Assembly (NCBI GenBank): GCA_019236545.1
Contig: JAFAIV010000374.1
Location: forward strand, 1-7,876
DNA: 7,876 bases
From: Actinomycetota bacterium
GTDB lineage: Bacteria; Actinomycetota; Thermoleophilia; Gaiellales; Gaiellaceae
Direction of reading: 5' to 3'
Shown here: one piece after another, positions 1-5,798 of the stretch
Layout: every line of letters starts with the position of its first letter
Position numbering within the stretch: the first letter of the stretch is position 1
Translations under genes and position numbers: made by a program
The notes under the pieces: generated by a model
Told to the model about the DNA's origin: nothing
What the model saw: only the letters and a program-made list of their open reading frames with translations
The model's database searches: none

Positions 1-663
1 CCGCTTGGTGATCAGGCCCTGACCGACCGTCCACAGGTTCGTCGTCATCCAGTAGAGGACGAGGCCGGCCGGAAAGCGCGCGATCACGAACACGAAGACG
101 AGCGGCATGACCATGAAGAGGATCCGCTGCGTCCGGTCCGCGGTCGCGGACATGTAGAGCGTCGAGGCCATCTGGCTCGCGACGTAGACGACCAGCAGCA
201 GGTAGCCGCCCCAGAACGAGGTTGTGTGCGCGGCGATCGAGGGGACGAACTGGAGCCAGGAGAGGTCGCCCGACGGCGGATTGCGTGCGAAACCGCGAAG
301 GGTGTAGTAGAGCGCGATGAAGATCGGGAACTGGAACAGCATCGGCAGGCAGGAGGCAGCCGGGTTGATGTTGTTCTCCCGGTAGAACTTCATCAGCTCC
401 TCGTTCTGCTTCTGCTTGTCCGCCTTGTACTTCTTCTGGATCTCCTTCATCTGCGGCGCGTAGCGCTGCAGGTTCTGCATCGAGTGGATCTGCCGCACGG
501 TCAGCGGCACGAGGATGATCCGGACGATCACCGTCAGGGCGACGATCGACCAGGCCCACGAGAGCCCGATGCTCGTGTGGATCCAGTTGAGGACGTGGCG
601 GAGCGCGTGCTCGATCGGCGTGAGCGGCGACGCGACGACGAGGGAGGCGAGGTGGAGGATCAC
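1..663 (-). CDS. yidC: Membrane protein insertase YidC/Oxa1 family (C-terminus beyond window)
   Basis: Inserts and folds proteins in the cytoplasmic membrane, alone or with SecYEG. I read 221 residues from a GTG start at 663; the gene runs off the left edge. Visible parts are a first membrane segment at about 33–54 with the conserved groove arginine (R48, in VIVRIILVPL), a charged cytoplasmic helical hairpin at about 58–100 (QKKYKADKQKQNEELMKFYR), then NPAASCLPMLFQFPIFIALYY (about 100–120), a hydrophobic segment near 149–165, and a last pair at about 182–215 ending in LYWMTTNLWTVGQ, the family signature. There is no large periplasmic domain and no lipobox cysteine near the start, so it resembles the short actinobacterial type. 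The GTG overlaps the yidD TGA by four bases (GTGA), which suggests translational coupling. The alignment to the family fixes this start well. Identity is very secure. Confidence 0.97.
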   Translation of the reverse strand, partial: MILHLASLVVASPLTPIEHALRHVLNWIHTSIGLSWAWSIVALTVIVRIILVPLTVRQIHSMQNLQRYAPQMKEIQKKYKADKQKQNEELMKFYRENNINPAASCLPMLFQFPIFIALYYTLRGFARNPPSGDLSWLQFVPSIAAHTTSFWGGYLLLVVYVASQMASTLYMSATADRTQRILFMVMPLVFVFVIARFPAGLVLYWMTTNLWTVGQGLITKR

Positions 664-869
664 CGGACGGGGTCGAACCCTCCGCGGCTCCAGGGGTTGC
701 AGCGCAGCAGCCGCCAGCCCGTCAGCGCGCTGCCGCGGACGAGCCCCTTCTGCTGCAACGCGTCGATCGCGTACTGCGAGCAGGACGGCTCGTACTTGCA
801 GGTCGTCGGGAAGAGCGCGCCGAGCGTGACGCGGTAGAGCCAGACGAGCCCGACGCCGAGGCGGTACAT
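660..869 (-). CDS. yidD: Membrane protein insertion efficiency factor YidD
   Basis: A small membrane-associated protein thought to help YidC-dependent insertion. It is 69 residues, normal for the family. The N-terminus is amphipathic/hydrophobic (LGVGLVWLYRVTLGALFP), followed by the family core with Cys24 and Cys30 in CKYEPSCSQYA and then RLLRCNPWSRGGFDPV with Cys57. The ATG at 867–869 shares its A with the rnpA stop (TGATG), and an AGGTGG-like ribosome site lies about 7 bases upstream inside rnpA. The reading frame stays open further upstream to 1019, but that extension is antisense-like, arginine-rich sequence overlapping rnpA and matches nothing in the family, so the short start is preferred. 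Its stop overlaps the yidC start by four bases. Confidence 0.95.
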   Translation of the reverse strand: MYRLGVGLVWLYRVTLGALFPTTCKYEPSCSQYAIDALQQKGLVRGSALTGWRLLRCNPWSRGGFDPVR

Positions 870-1219
870 CAGGCGGCCACCTTCGCCTGCCCGAGCAGCT
901 CGTCCACGCGCTCGCCGAGCCACGCGAATCCGTTCGCCTCGACCGCCTCCGGCAGCCCCTGGCGGACGATCAGCACGTAGTCGTGGCCCTCGGGGACGCG
1001 CTCGAGCCGCTCCTGCCACACCTCGCGGAGCTGGCGCTTGATCCGGTTCCGCTCGACCGCGCCGCCGACGGCGCGCGGCACGGAGAAGCCGAACCGTGGC
1101 GCGGCCGGCTCGTCCTGCGGGAACCAGTAGAGGACGAGGAAGCGCGTGGAGACGGAACGGCCCTGCCGGTAGACGGCGTCGAAGTCCCGCGAGCGGGACA
1201 GGCGGTTCGCGCGCTTCAC
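869..1219 (-). CDS. rnpA: Ribonuclease P protein component
   Basis: Protein subunit of RNase P; it assists the catalytic RNA in 5' maturation of tRNAs. It is 116 residues, the usual size. The N-terminal part reads KRANRLSRSRDFDAVYRQG, then the central strand RFGFSVPRAVG and the hallmark basic RNR helix VERNRIKRQLREVW (about residues 56–69), which contacts pre-tRNA and P RNA. The C-terminal part is DYVLIVRQGLP plus a helix. The start is GTG at 1217–1219, 10 bases after the rpmH stop, and there is no alternative start upstream in frame. No Shine-Dalgarno sequence is visible in the gap, which instead carries CCTCCC, so translation probably depends on ribosomes finishing rpmH. It overlaps yidD by one base. 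Confidence 0.97.
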   Translation of the reverse strand: MKRANRLSRSRDFDAVYRQGRSVSTRFLVLYWFPQDEPAAPRFGFSVPRAVGGAVERNRIKRQLREVWQERLERVPEGHDYVLIVRQGLPEAVEANGFAWLGERVDELLGQAKVAA

Positions 1220-1229
1220 GGGAGGCAGC

Positions 1230-1364
1230 TTACGCCGAGAGGCGTGCGCGGCCCTTGGCGCGGCGGCGCTTGAGGATCGCCTGGCCGGCGCGCGTCGCCA
1301 TGCGGGCGCGGAAGCCGTGCTTGCGCTTGCGGCGGCGGACGTTCGGCTGGTAGGTGCGCTTCAA
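1230..1364 (-). CDS. rpmH: 50S ribosomal protein L34
   Basis: A small basic protein of the large ribosomal subunit that binds 23S rRNA. It has 44 residues, close to the family norm, and contains the signatures KRTYQPNVRRRKRKHGFRAR and MATRAGQAILKRRRAKGR, ending in LSA. The start is a TTG at 1362–1364; conservation leaves little doubt because KRTYQPN normally follows the initiator directly. A GAGG ribosome site sits 5 bases upstream. The frame remains open upstream to 1565, but that extension runs through the intergenic DnaA-box region and is not coding. It is the first gene of the minus-strand rpmH–rnpA–yidD–yidC operon. Confidence 0.97.
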   Translation of the reverse strand: MKRTYQPNVRRRKRKHGFRARMATRAGQAILKRRRAKGRARLSA

Positions 1365-1424
1365 CGAGACCTCGGAAGTCCGGTCTGGACAGAAAAAATG
1401 CCCGCTCTCACGGGGGCGGCGGCC

Positions 1425-1430
1425 AGTATA
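1425..1430 (-). promoter_or_regulatory. Candidate -10 element for the rpmH operon
   Basis: On the minus strand this reads TATACT, five of six bases of the sigma-70-type -10 consensus, about 60 bases upstream of the rpmH TTG. It stands out in an otherwise GC-rich stretch. No convincing -35 hexamer lies 16–18 bases further upstream, where the bases are AAAGCG-like. This is not rare in high-GC actinobacterial promoters. The call rests on the -10 match and on position only. Confidence 0.45.
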
Positions 1431-1509
1431 GACGACGCGCCGTCCACCGCTTTTTCCACAACCGCGCAGGGCTTGGACAAGCCGCTCCAGGGAGTTTCCC
1501 CCACTGCTT

Positions 1510-1523
1510 TCCACAACTGTGGA
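1510..1523. repeat. Perfect inverted repeat TCCACA-AC-TGTGGA
   Basis: Six-base arms TCCACA and TGTGGA face each other across a two-base spacer, about 45 bp upstream of the candidate dnaA promoter. Each arm is the invariant core of a DnaA box, so it can be read as two head-to-head, poorly flanked DnaA sites. It could equally be an operator for an unrelated dimeric regulator. Confidence 0.5.
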
Positions 1524-1565
1524 GGGATTCTGGGGGTAGGGAAAGCGCCTGCAAAACGCCCACAT

Positions 1566-1593
1566 TTGAGCCTGGGAAGGGCGCTGTTAGGAT
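1566..1593 (+). promoter_or_regulatory. Candidate dnaA promoter (extended -10)
   Basis: TTGAGC (1566–1571, four of six to TTGACA), a 16-base spacer, and TAGGAT (1588–1593) preceded by TGt at 1585–1587, which makes an extended -10. A start point near 1600 would give a leader of about 30 bases containing the GAGAGGAG ribosome site. Position, spacing and the extended -10 agree. No transcription data are available. Confidence 0.5.
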
Positions 1594-1631
1594 GGCCGCT
1601 CGGGTCTTCGGGGAGAGGAGCTGGGGGCGGG

Positions 1632-3029
1632 TTGGAGCACCAAATCGAGCTGACTGCTGCAGGCCTGTGGAGCGACGTTTCCAGTCGGCTCAGAGGTGCA
1701 CTCAACGAGACCACGTACAGCACGTGGTTCGGCGAGGTCTTCGGCCTCGGCCTCGAGGGCGACACCTTCGTCCTCGCCGTCCCCAACGACTTCACCCGCG
1801 ACTGGATCGAGGGCCACTTCCGCGGCCTGATCGGCGCGGCGATCCGCGACGTCCTCGGCCACGAGCGCCCGATCGAGCTGCGCGTCGTCGAAGGACGCAC
1901 CGCGCCGCTGCCGCTTCCTCCCGAGGCGCTCGTGGAGGTCTCCGAGGAGGAACAGGTCGTCCAACCCGTGGTCCACCGCCTGCCGGCGCGCCCGGACAGC
2001 AGCGGGATCAACGCGAAGTACACGTTCGACTCGTTCGTCATCGGGTCGTCGAACCGCTTCGCGCACGCGGCGGCGCTGGCGGTCGCGGAGGCACCGGCGC
2101 AGGCGTACAACCCGCTCTTCATCTACGGCGGCACCGGGCTCGGCAAGACGCACCTCCTGCAGGCGGTCGCGATGTACGTCGGCGAGCACAGCTCCGAGCT
2201 GAGCGTGCGCTACGTGACAAGCGAGACCTTCATGAACGACTTCATCAACTCCCTCCGGGACAAGCGCATCGAGGGCTTCAAGCAGCGCTACCGCACCTAC
2301 GACGTGCTCATGATCGACGACGTCCAGTTCTTCGAGCACAAGGAGCGGATCCAGGAGGAGTTCTTCCACACCTTCAACTCGCTCTACGAGGCCGGCTCGC
2401 AGATCGTCATGTCGAGCGACCGGCCGCCGCGCGAGATCGCAACGCTCGAGGACCGGCTGCGGAGCCGCTTCGAGTGGGGCCTGATCACGGACATCCAGCC
2501 GCCCGACCTCGAGACCCGCATCGCGATCCTGCGCAAGAAGGTGAAGGTCGACGGGATCCACGTCCACGACGAGCAGGTGCTGACCTTCATCGCCAGCCGC
2601 GTCTCGACGAACATCCGCGAGCTCGAGGGCGCGCTCACCCGCGTCGTCGCGTTCAGCTCGCTCACCGGCCGGCCGATGTCGGTCGACCTCGCCCAGGACG
2701 TGCTCAAGGACGTCTTCCCGCAGGGGGAGGCGGCGGAGGTCTCGATCCGCCGCATCCAGGATCTCGTCGCGGAGCGCTTCAACCTCTCGCTCGAGGAGCT
2801 CTGCGGCGACAAGCGCTCCCAGAACATCGTCTACCCGCGCCAGGTCGCGATGTACCTCTCGCGCGAGCTCACGGACTCTTCGCTGCCGAAGATCGGCAAG
2901 GAGTTCGGCGGCCGCGACCACACCACGGTGATCCACGCGACCTCCAAGATCGCGCGTCTGATCCGTGAGGACAGGTCTGTGTACAACCTCGTGCAGGAAC
3001 TGACCGCGCGTGTGAAGCAGGTCCGCTGA
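1632..3029 (+). CDS. dnaA: Chromosomal replication initiator DnaA
   Basis: AAA+ ATPase that binds DnaA boxes at oriC, melts the origin and recruits the helicase. It has 465 residues from a TTG start. Domain I is about 1–85 (LWSDVSSRLRGAL, TYSTWF, ANDFTRDWIE-like strand). Domain II is a short linker to about 125. The AAA+ domain has Walker A GGTGLGKTH (166–174), Walker B VLMIDDVQFF (225–234), sensor 1 IVMSSD (258–263), an RLRSRF arginine-finger region (275–280) and sensor 2 TNIRELEGAL with R329. Domain IV ends with the DNA-binding signature GGRDHTTVIHA (426–436). The TTG is chosen because the frame upstream is intergenic and a GAGAGGAG site ends 11 bases before it; domain I begins only about 11 residues in, as in other DnaA proteins. 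All key residues are intact. Confidence 0.98.
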   Translation: MEHQIELTAAGLWSDVSSRLRGALNETTYSTWFGEVFGLGLEGDTFVLAVPNDFTRDWIEGHFRGLIGAAIRDVLGHERPIELRVVEGRTAPLPLPPEALVEVSEEEQVVQPVVHRLPARPDSSGINAKYTFDSFVIGSSNRFAHAAALAVAEAPAQAYNPLFIYGGTGLGKTHLLQAVAMYVGEHSSELSVRYVTSETFMNDFINSLRDKRIEGFKQRYRTYDVLMIDDVQFFEHKERIQEEFFHTFNSLYEAGSQIVMSSDRPPREIATLEDRLRSRFEWGLITDIQPPDLETRIAILRKKVKVDGIHVHDEQVLTFIASRVSTNIRELEGALTRVVAFSSLTGRPMSVDLAQDVLKDVFPQGEAAEVSIRRIQDLVAERFNLSLEELCGDKRSQNIVYPRQVAMYLSRELTDSSLPKIGKEFGGRDHTTVIHATSKIARLIREDRSVYNLVQELTARVKQVR

Positions 3030-3162
3030 GCCAGTGGGCCTGTCGAGAACCACACTGTCTCCCCAGGACCCGTCCCAAGGGAACATGGCTCAACGAAGCG
3101 GCTTGGACACCGTCTTCCCCGTCGTCCACACTCCCTATGACTTCTACGAGGTTCTTTAGAGA
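3030..3162. other. dnaA–dnaN spacer with DnaA box and AT-rich stretch (origin candidate)
   Basis: This 133-bp gap is the usual oriC position in actinobacteria. TCGTCCACA at 3122–3130 differs by one base from TTGTCCACA. Immediately downstream, about 3134–3174 is roughly 64% A+T by my count, the most AT-rich stretch I noticed here and a candidate unwinding element running into the dnaN start. GCTTGGACA at 3101–3109 repeats exactly the 9-mer at 1471–1479 in the rpmH–dnaA gap; its complement resembles a DnaA-box core. Only one good box is present, so a canonical multi-box array is not seen. No terminator is evident, so dnaN is probably co-transcribed with dnaA at least in part. Confidence 0.45.
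3085..3159 (+). CDS. Possible 24-codon small ORF upstream of dnaN (speculative)
   Basis: An ATG at 3085 opens a frame of 24 codons ending with TAG at 3157–3159, three bases before the dnaN ATG. The peptide would be MAQRSGLDTVFPVV followed by HTPYDFYEVL. AAGGG lies just upstream (3077–3081), though only three bases separate it from the ATG, which is short. About 16 of 23 codons after the start end in G or C, below the near-saturated level of the real genes here. The frame also contains the DnaA-box match and the presumed dnaN ribosome site. It may be chance; if translated, it could couple to dnaN by reinitiation. Confidence 0.15.
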   Translation: MAQRSGLDTVFPVVHTPYDFYEVL

Positions 3163-4293
3163 ATGATTGAAACCGACATCGTGGTGGGTGCCGAGCTGAG
3201 GATTACGTGCTCGAAGGACGAGCTCGTCCGTGCGCTGGGAGTCGTGTCGCGCGCGGTCTCGACGCGTACCTCCGTGCAGATCCTCTCGGGGATCCTGCTC
3301 GAGGCTGCCGGCGACGAGTTGCGGCTCGCGGCGACGGACATGGAGCTTTCGCTGCGCACGGCGCTGAGTGCGCAGGTGCAGGGCGACGGCGCGATGGTGC
3401 TCCCCGGGCGCACCTTCGTGGACATCGCGCGCCTGCTGCCGGCGGACGAGGTCACGATCGAGCACAAGCCGAACGAGTCGGTCGTCCACGTCACGTCGGG
3501 GAGCGCGAGCTACACGCTGCACACGTACAACCCCGAGGACTTCCCGCGGCTGCCGGAGCTCGGCTCGATCCAGACGTTCTCGGTCGACCGCGAGGCGCTG
3601 CTCGAGACGATCGGCCGCGTCGCGCGCGCGGCGTCGAAGGACGAGTCGCGGCCGGTGCTCACCGGCGTCCTCGTCCAGTTCGCAGGTGGACGGCTCGTGA
3701 TGGCGGCGACGGACTCGTACCGGCTCGCCGTCAAGGAGACCGACCTCTCCGGCAGCGCGCCGGAGCTCGAGGCGATCGTCCCCAGCCGCGCGCTCCAGGA
3801 GCTGGCGCGGATCGCCGGCGACGGTGACGAGGTCGCGGTCGGCGTGCACGAGAACCAAGTGCTGTTCGCGACCGAGGGCACGTGGCTGACGACGCGCCGG
3901 ATCGACGGGCAGTTCCCGAACTACCGCCAGCTCCTCCCCGAGGCGTTCGAGTACGAGCTGACGCTGCCGCGCGCCGACCTGCTCGACGTCGTCCGCCGCG
4001 CCTCCGTGATGATCCAGCGCGCGACGCCGCTGCAGCTGCGCTTCGCGGACGGCGAGCTGACGGTCATCGCGCGGACGCACGAGGTGGGAGAGTCGAAGGA
4101 GTCGCTGCCGGTTGCCTTCACGGGCGACACGCTCGAGATCGGCTTCAACGCCGACTTCCTCCGCGACGGGCTCGAGTCGGTCGAGGGCGACGACGTGCGC
4201 GTGAAGCTCATCAGCCCGCTGCGGCCGGCCGTGCTCCAGGGCGAGGGCGACGACTTCACGTACCTCGTGATGCCGATCCGCCTCCCCGGCTGA
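3163..4293 (+). CDS. dnaN: DNA polymerase III sliding clamp (beta subunit)
   Basis: Ring-shaped clamp that tethers the replicative polymerase and partner proteins to DNA. It has 376 residues with three repeated clamp domains: roughly 12–130 (ITCSKDELVRALGVVSRAVS, ILSGILLEA, LRLAATDMELSL), 140–260 (SVDREALLETIGRVARAA, RPVLTGVLV, MAATDSYRLAV) and 260–376 (TTRRIDGQFPNYRQLLP, IGFNADFLRDGLE, ending YLVMPIRLPG). The C-terminal MPIRL matches the family's MPMRL ending. The ATG at 3163 has a GAGG 11 bases upstream. It gives about 11 extra residues before the first conserved strand, so an internal GTG (3181 or 3184) is possible, though neither has a visible ribosome site. The stop overlaps the apparent recF start. 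Confidence 0.97.
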   Translation: MIETDIVVGAELRITCSKDELVRALGVVSRAVSTRTSVQILSGILLEAAGDELRLAATDMELSLRTALSAQVQGDGAMVLPGRTFVDIARLLPADEVTIEHKPNESVVHVTSGSASYTLHTYNPEDFPRLPELGSIQTFSVDREALLETIGRVARAASKDESRPVLTGVLVQFAGGRLVMAATDSYRLAVKETDLSGSAPELEAIVPSRALQELARIAGDGDEVAVGVHENQVLFATEGTWLTTRRIDGQFPNYRQLLPEAFEYELTLPRADLLDVVRRASVMIQRATPLQLRFADGELTVIARTHEVGESKESLPVAFTGDTLEIGFNADFLRDGLESVEGDDVRVKLISPLRPAVLQGEGDDFTYLVMPIRLPG

Positions 4294-5345
4294 TCGTCGA
4301 CTCGGTCTCGCTCCGCAGCTTCCGGTCGTACGAGCGGCTCGAGCTGACGCTCCGCCCCGGACTCGTGCTCGCGGTGGGGCCGAACGGCGTCGGGAAGACG
4401 AACCTGCTCGAAGCGCTCCACGTCGCGACGCAGGGGTTCTCGCCGCGGACGAGGACGGACGCGCAACTCGTCCGCTTCGGCGACCCAGGCGCGCGCGTCG
4501 CGGTACGCGGCAGACGTGGCGAGGTCACGCTCGACCTCGAGGTGACCGTCGAGCCCGGCGCCGGGAAGCGCGCGAAGCTGAACGGCGCGCCGCTGCGGGC
4601 GGCAGAGCAGCTGCGCTCGGAGGCCGCGACGCTGGTCTTCACCCCCGATCGGCTCGGCGTCGTCAAGGGCGCTCCCGCCGCTCGGCGCGCGTACTTCGAC
4701 CGTGCCCTCGGACGGCTGGCGCCCGCGCGCGCCGCGCTGCCGGCGGAGTACGGAGCCGCGGTCGCGCAGCGCAACGCCGCCCTCCGCCGCGCCGCCGGAG
4801 GCTGGTCGTCGCGGGACGCGATCGCGCCGTGGACGGAGCAGGTCGCGACGCTCGGGGCTGAGCTCGTCACGGCGCGGGTGGAGACGCTCGCGGCGCTGGA
4901 GCCGCACTTCGCCGAGCGCGCGGGCGAGCTCGGCCTCCTCGGCGGGGCGCTCCGCTACGAGGGCGAGCCACCGACCCGCGAGGCGCTCGAGCAGCGGCTC
5001 GACCGCGACCTCGAGCGTGGCGCGACCTCCCTCGGCCCGCATCTCGACGACGTCGTCCTCGCCTCGGGCGATCGCGAGCTGCGCAGCTTCGGCTCTCAGG
5101 GCGAGCAGCGCCTCGCGGTCCTCGCGCTGCTCCTCGCGGAGGCGGAGCTGATCGCGGAGCGCCGCGGCGTGCCGCCGCTGCTCCTGCTCGACGACGTCCT
5201 CTCCGAGCTCGACCCGGAGCGCCGCCGCATCCTCGCCGCCCGCGTCTCCGGTGCCGGCCAGGCCCTCGTCACCGCGACCGACGCCGCGATGCTGCCCGCC
5301 GACCCGGACCAGCTGCTCGAGGTCTCCCCGGGACGGGCCGCCTGA
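4290..5345 (+). CDS. recF: DNA replication and repair protein RecF (apparent CTG start)
   Basis: SMC-like ATPase that with RecO and RecR loads RecA at single-strand gaps. It has 351 residues, close to the usual 360–370. Visible are the N-terminal strand VDSVSLRSFRSYERLEL, Walker A GPNGVGKT (30–37), the FSPRT region (50–54), GPHLDD (249–254), the ABC signature SQGEQR (269–274) followed by LAVLALLLAEAELI, and Walker B/D-loop LLLLDDVLSELD (297–308). No ATG, GTG or TTG lies in frame near the conserved N-terminus. The first codon that fits is CTG at 4290–4292, overlapping the dnaN TGA (CTGA). The next GTG in frame would delete the first strand. Upstream, the frame stays open inside dnaN in arginine-rich shadow sequence. 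Function is secure; the start is inferred. Confidence 0.94.
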   Translation: MIVDSVSLRSFRSYERLELTLRPGLVLAVGPNGVGKTNLLEALHVATQGFSPRTRTDAQLVRFGDPGARVAVRGRRGEVTLDLEVTVEPGAGKRAKLNGAPLRAAEQLRSEAATLVFTPDRLGVVKGAPAARRAYFDRALGRLAPARAALPAEYGAAVAQRNAALRRAAGGWSSRDAIAPWTEQVATLGAELVTARVETLAALEPHFAERAGELGLLGGALRYEGEPPTREALEQRLDRDLERGATSLGPHLDDVVLASGDRELRSFGSQGEQRLAVLALLLAEAELIAERRGVPPLLLLDDVLSELDPERRRILAARVSGAGQALVTATDAAMLPADPDQLLEVSPGRAA

Positions 5346-5785
5346 TGGAGCCGCTCGGCGACGACGTCCGCCGCGAGCTCAGAGGGCTCGGCCCCGAGGC
5401 GGGTGTCGGCGACCTCGCGGAGGCGTGGCCGGCGGCGGTCGGCCCGGAGATCGCCCGCAACGCGTGGCCCGCGCGCGTGCAGCGCGACGGCACGCTCGTC
5501 GTCCACACACGCGACGCCGTCTGGGGCTTCGAGCTGACGCAGCGCGCCGGCGACATCGCGTCGCGGCTCCCGGGAAAGCCCGTCCTGAAGTTCGTCCCGG
5601 GCCCTCTTCCGGAGCCCGGCGAGAACGCCTCAGACGCGCCCGATCCGGCGCCCGAGGCTACCCTGGAGCAGGCGGAGGAGGCGGCTCGCTGGGCAGCGTC
5701 GATCGAGGACGACGAGCTGCGCGAGCTGGTCGCGAGAGCCGCTCGGGCGAGCCTCGCTCGAGCCGCGAACGACCGCTCCGTCTGA
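5345..5785 (+). CDS. dciA: DUF721 / DciA-family protein (helicase loader family)
   Basis: A 146-residue protein whose core (about 20–86) matches DUF721: WPAAVGPEIARNAWPARV, then DGTLVVHTRDAVWGFEL, then RLPGKPVLKFVPG. The family includes DciA, which helps load the replicative helicase DnaB in bacteria that lack DnaC/DnaI. The position between recF and gyrB is the standard actinobacterial place. After the core comes a Pro/Glu/Ala linker (87–105) and a predicted helical, charged tail (about 106–142, LEQAEEAARWAASIEDDEL). The ATG shares its A with the recF stop (TGATG), so it is probably translationally coupled. The symbol is given by family and context. Helicase loading has not been shown for this protein. 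Confidence 0.85.
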   Translation: MEPLGDDVRRELRGLGPEAGVGDLAEAWPAAVGPEIARNAWPARVQRDGTLVVHTRDAVWGFELTQRAGDIASRLPGKPVLKFVPGPLPEPGENASDAPDPAPEATLEQAEEAARWAASIEDDELRELVARAARASLARAANDRSV

Positions 5786-5791
5786 TACACT
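5783..5791 (+). promoter_or_regulatory. Candidate extended -10 for gyrB, overlapping the dciA stop
   Basis: TGaTACACT: TG one base ahead of TACACT (four of six to TATAAT, with the key T-A…T positions kept). The TG belongs to the dciA stop codon. No recognisable -35 lies 16–18 bases upstream, where the sequence is GC-rich. A start about seven bases downstream would fall near 5798–5799, exactly where the hairpin below begins. Confidence 0.35.
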
Positions 5792-5798
5792 TCCTCGT

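Larger units (their letters stand above)
1365..1631. other. rpmH–dnaA intergenic region: divergent promoters and putative origin elements
   Basis: This 267-bp gap is where transcription diverges, the classical position of oriC sequences in rpmH–dnaA bacteria. It holds degenerate DnaA-box matches to TTGTCCACA/TTATCCACA. The best is TTTTCCACA at 1452–1460 (one mismatch). Weaker ones (two mismatches) are CTTTCCACA at 1507–1515 and, on the minus strand, TTGTCCAAG (1472–1480) and CTGTCCAGA (1384–1392). A short A-rich run (AGAAAAAAT) lies at 1391–1399. No long AT-rich unwinding region and no dense tandem array of perfect boxes is visible, so it may serve as an origin, as a DnaA-controlled dnaA promoter region, or both. 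Confidence 0.5.

Noticed and set aside
226..837. 203-codon plus-strand frame opposite yidC and yidD
   Set aside because: Antisense of two well-conserved genes; composition is dominated by Arg, Asp, Leu and Val.
1365..1565. Upstream extension of the rpmH frame
   Set aside because: Not part of L34, which begins at the conserved KRTYQPN block; this stretch carries promoter and DnaA-box-like sequence.
1592..2968. 458-codon plus-strand frame overlapping dnaA, with an ATG at 1592
   Set aside because: Low-complexity Arg/Ala/Pro/Gly/His sequence from a shifted reading of dnaA; its ATG overlaps the candidate dnaA -10.
3066..3075. GGAC-CC-GTCC inverted repeat in the dnaA–dnaN gap as a terminator
   Set aside because: Only four-base arms with a two-base loop and no T tract follows.
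1587..3086. 499-codon open frame on the minus strand opposite dnaA
   Set aside because: Arg/Asp/Val/Leu-rich sequence typical of the complement of high-GC coding DNA, with no recognisable domain; it lies wholly across dnaA, whose motifs are intact.
2869..4080. 403-codon minus-strand frame across the dnaA end, spacer and dnaN
   Set aside because: Shadow composition, no domain recognised, and it crosses gene boundaries and the origin-like spacer.
3882..4289. Upstream extension of the recF frame inside dnaN
   Set aside because: Arg/Ala/Pro-rich shadow of dnaN with no RecF similarity; RecF's conserved N-terminus starts at about 4290.
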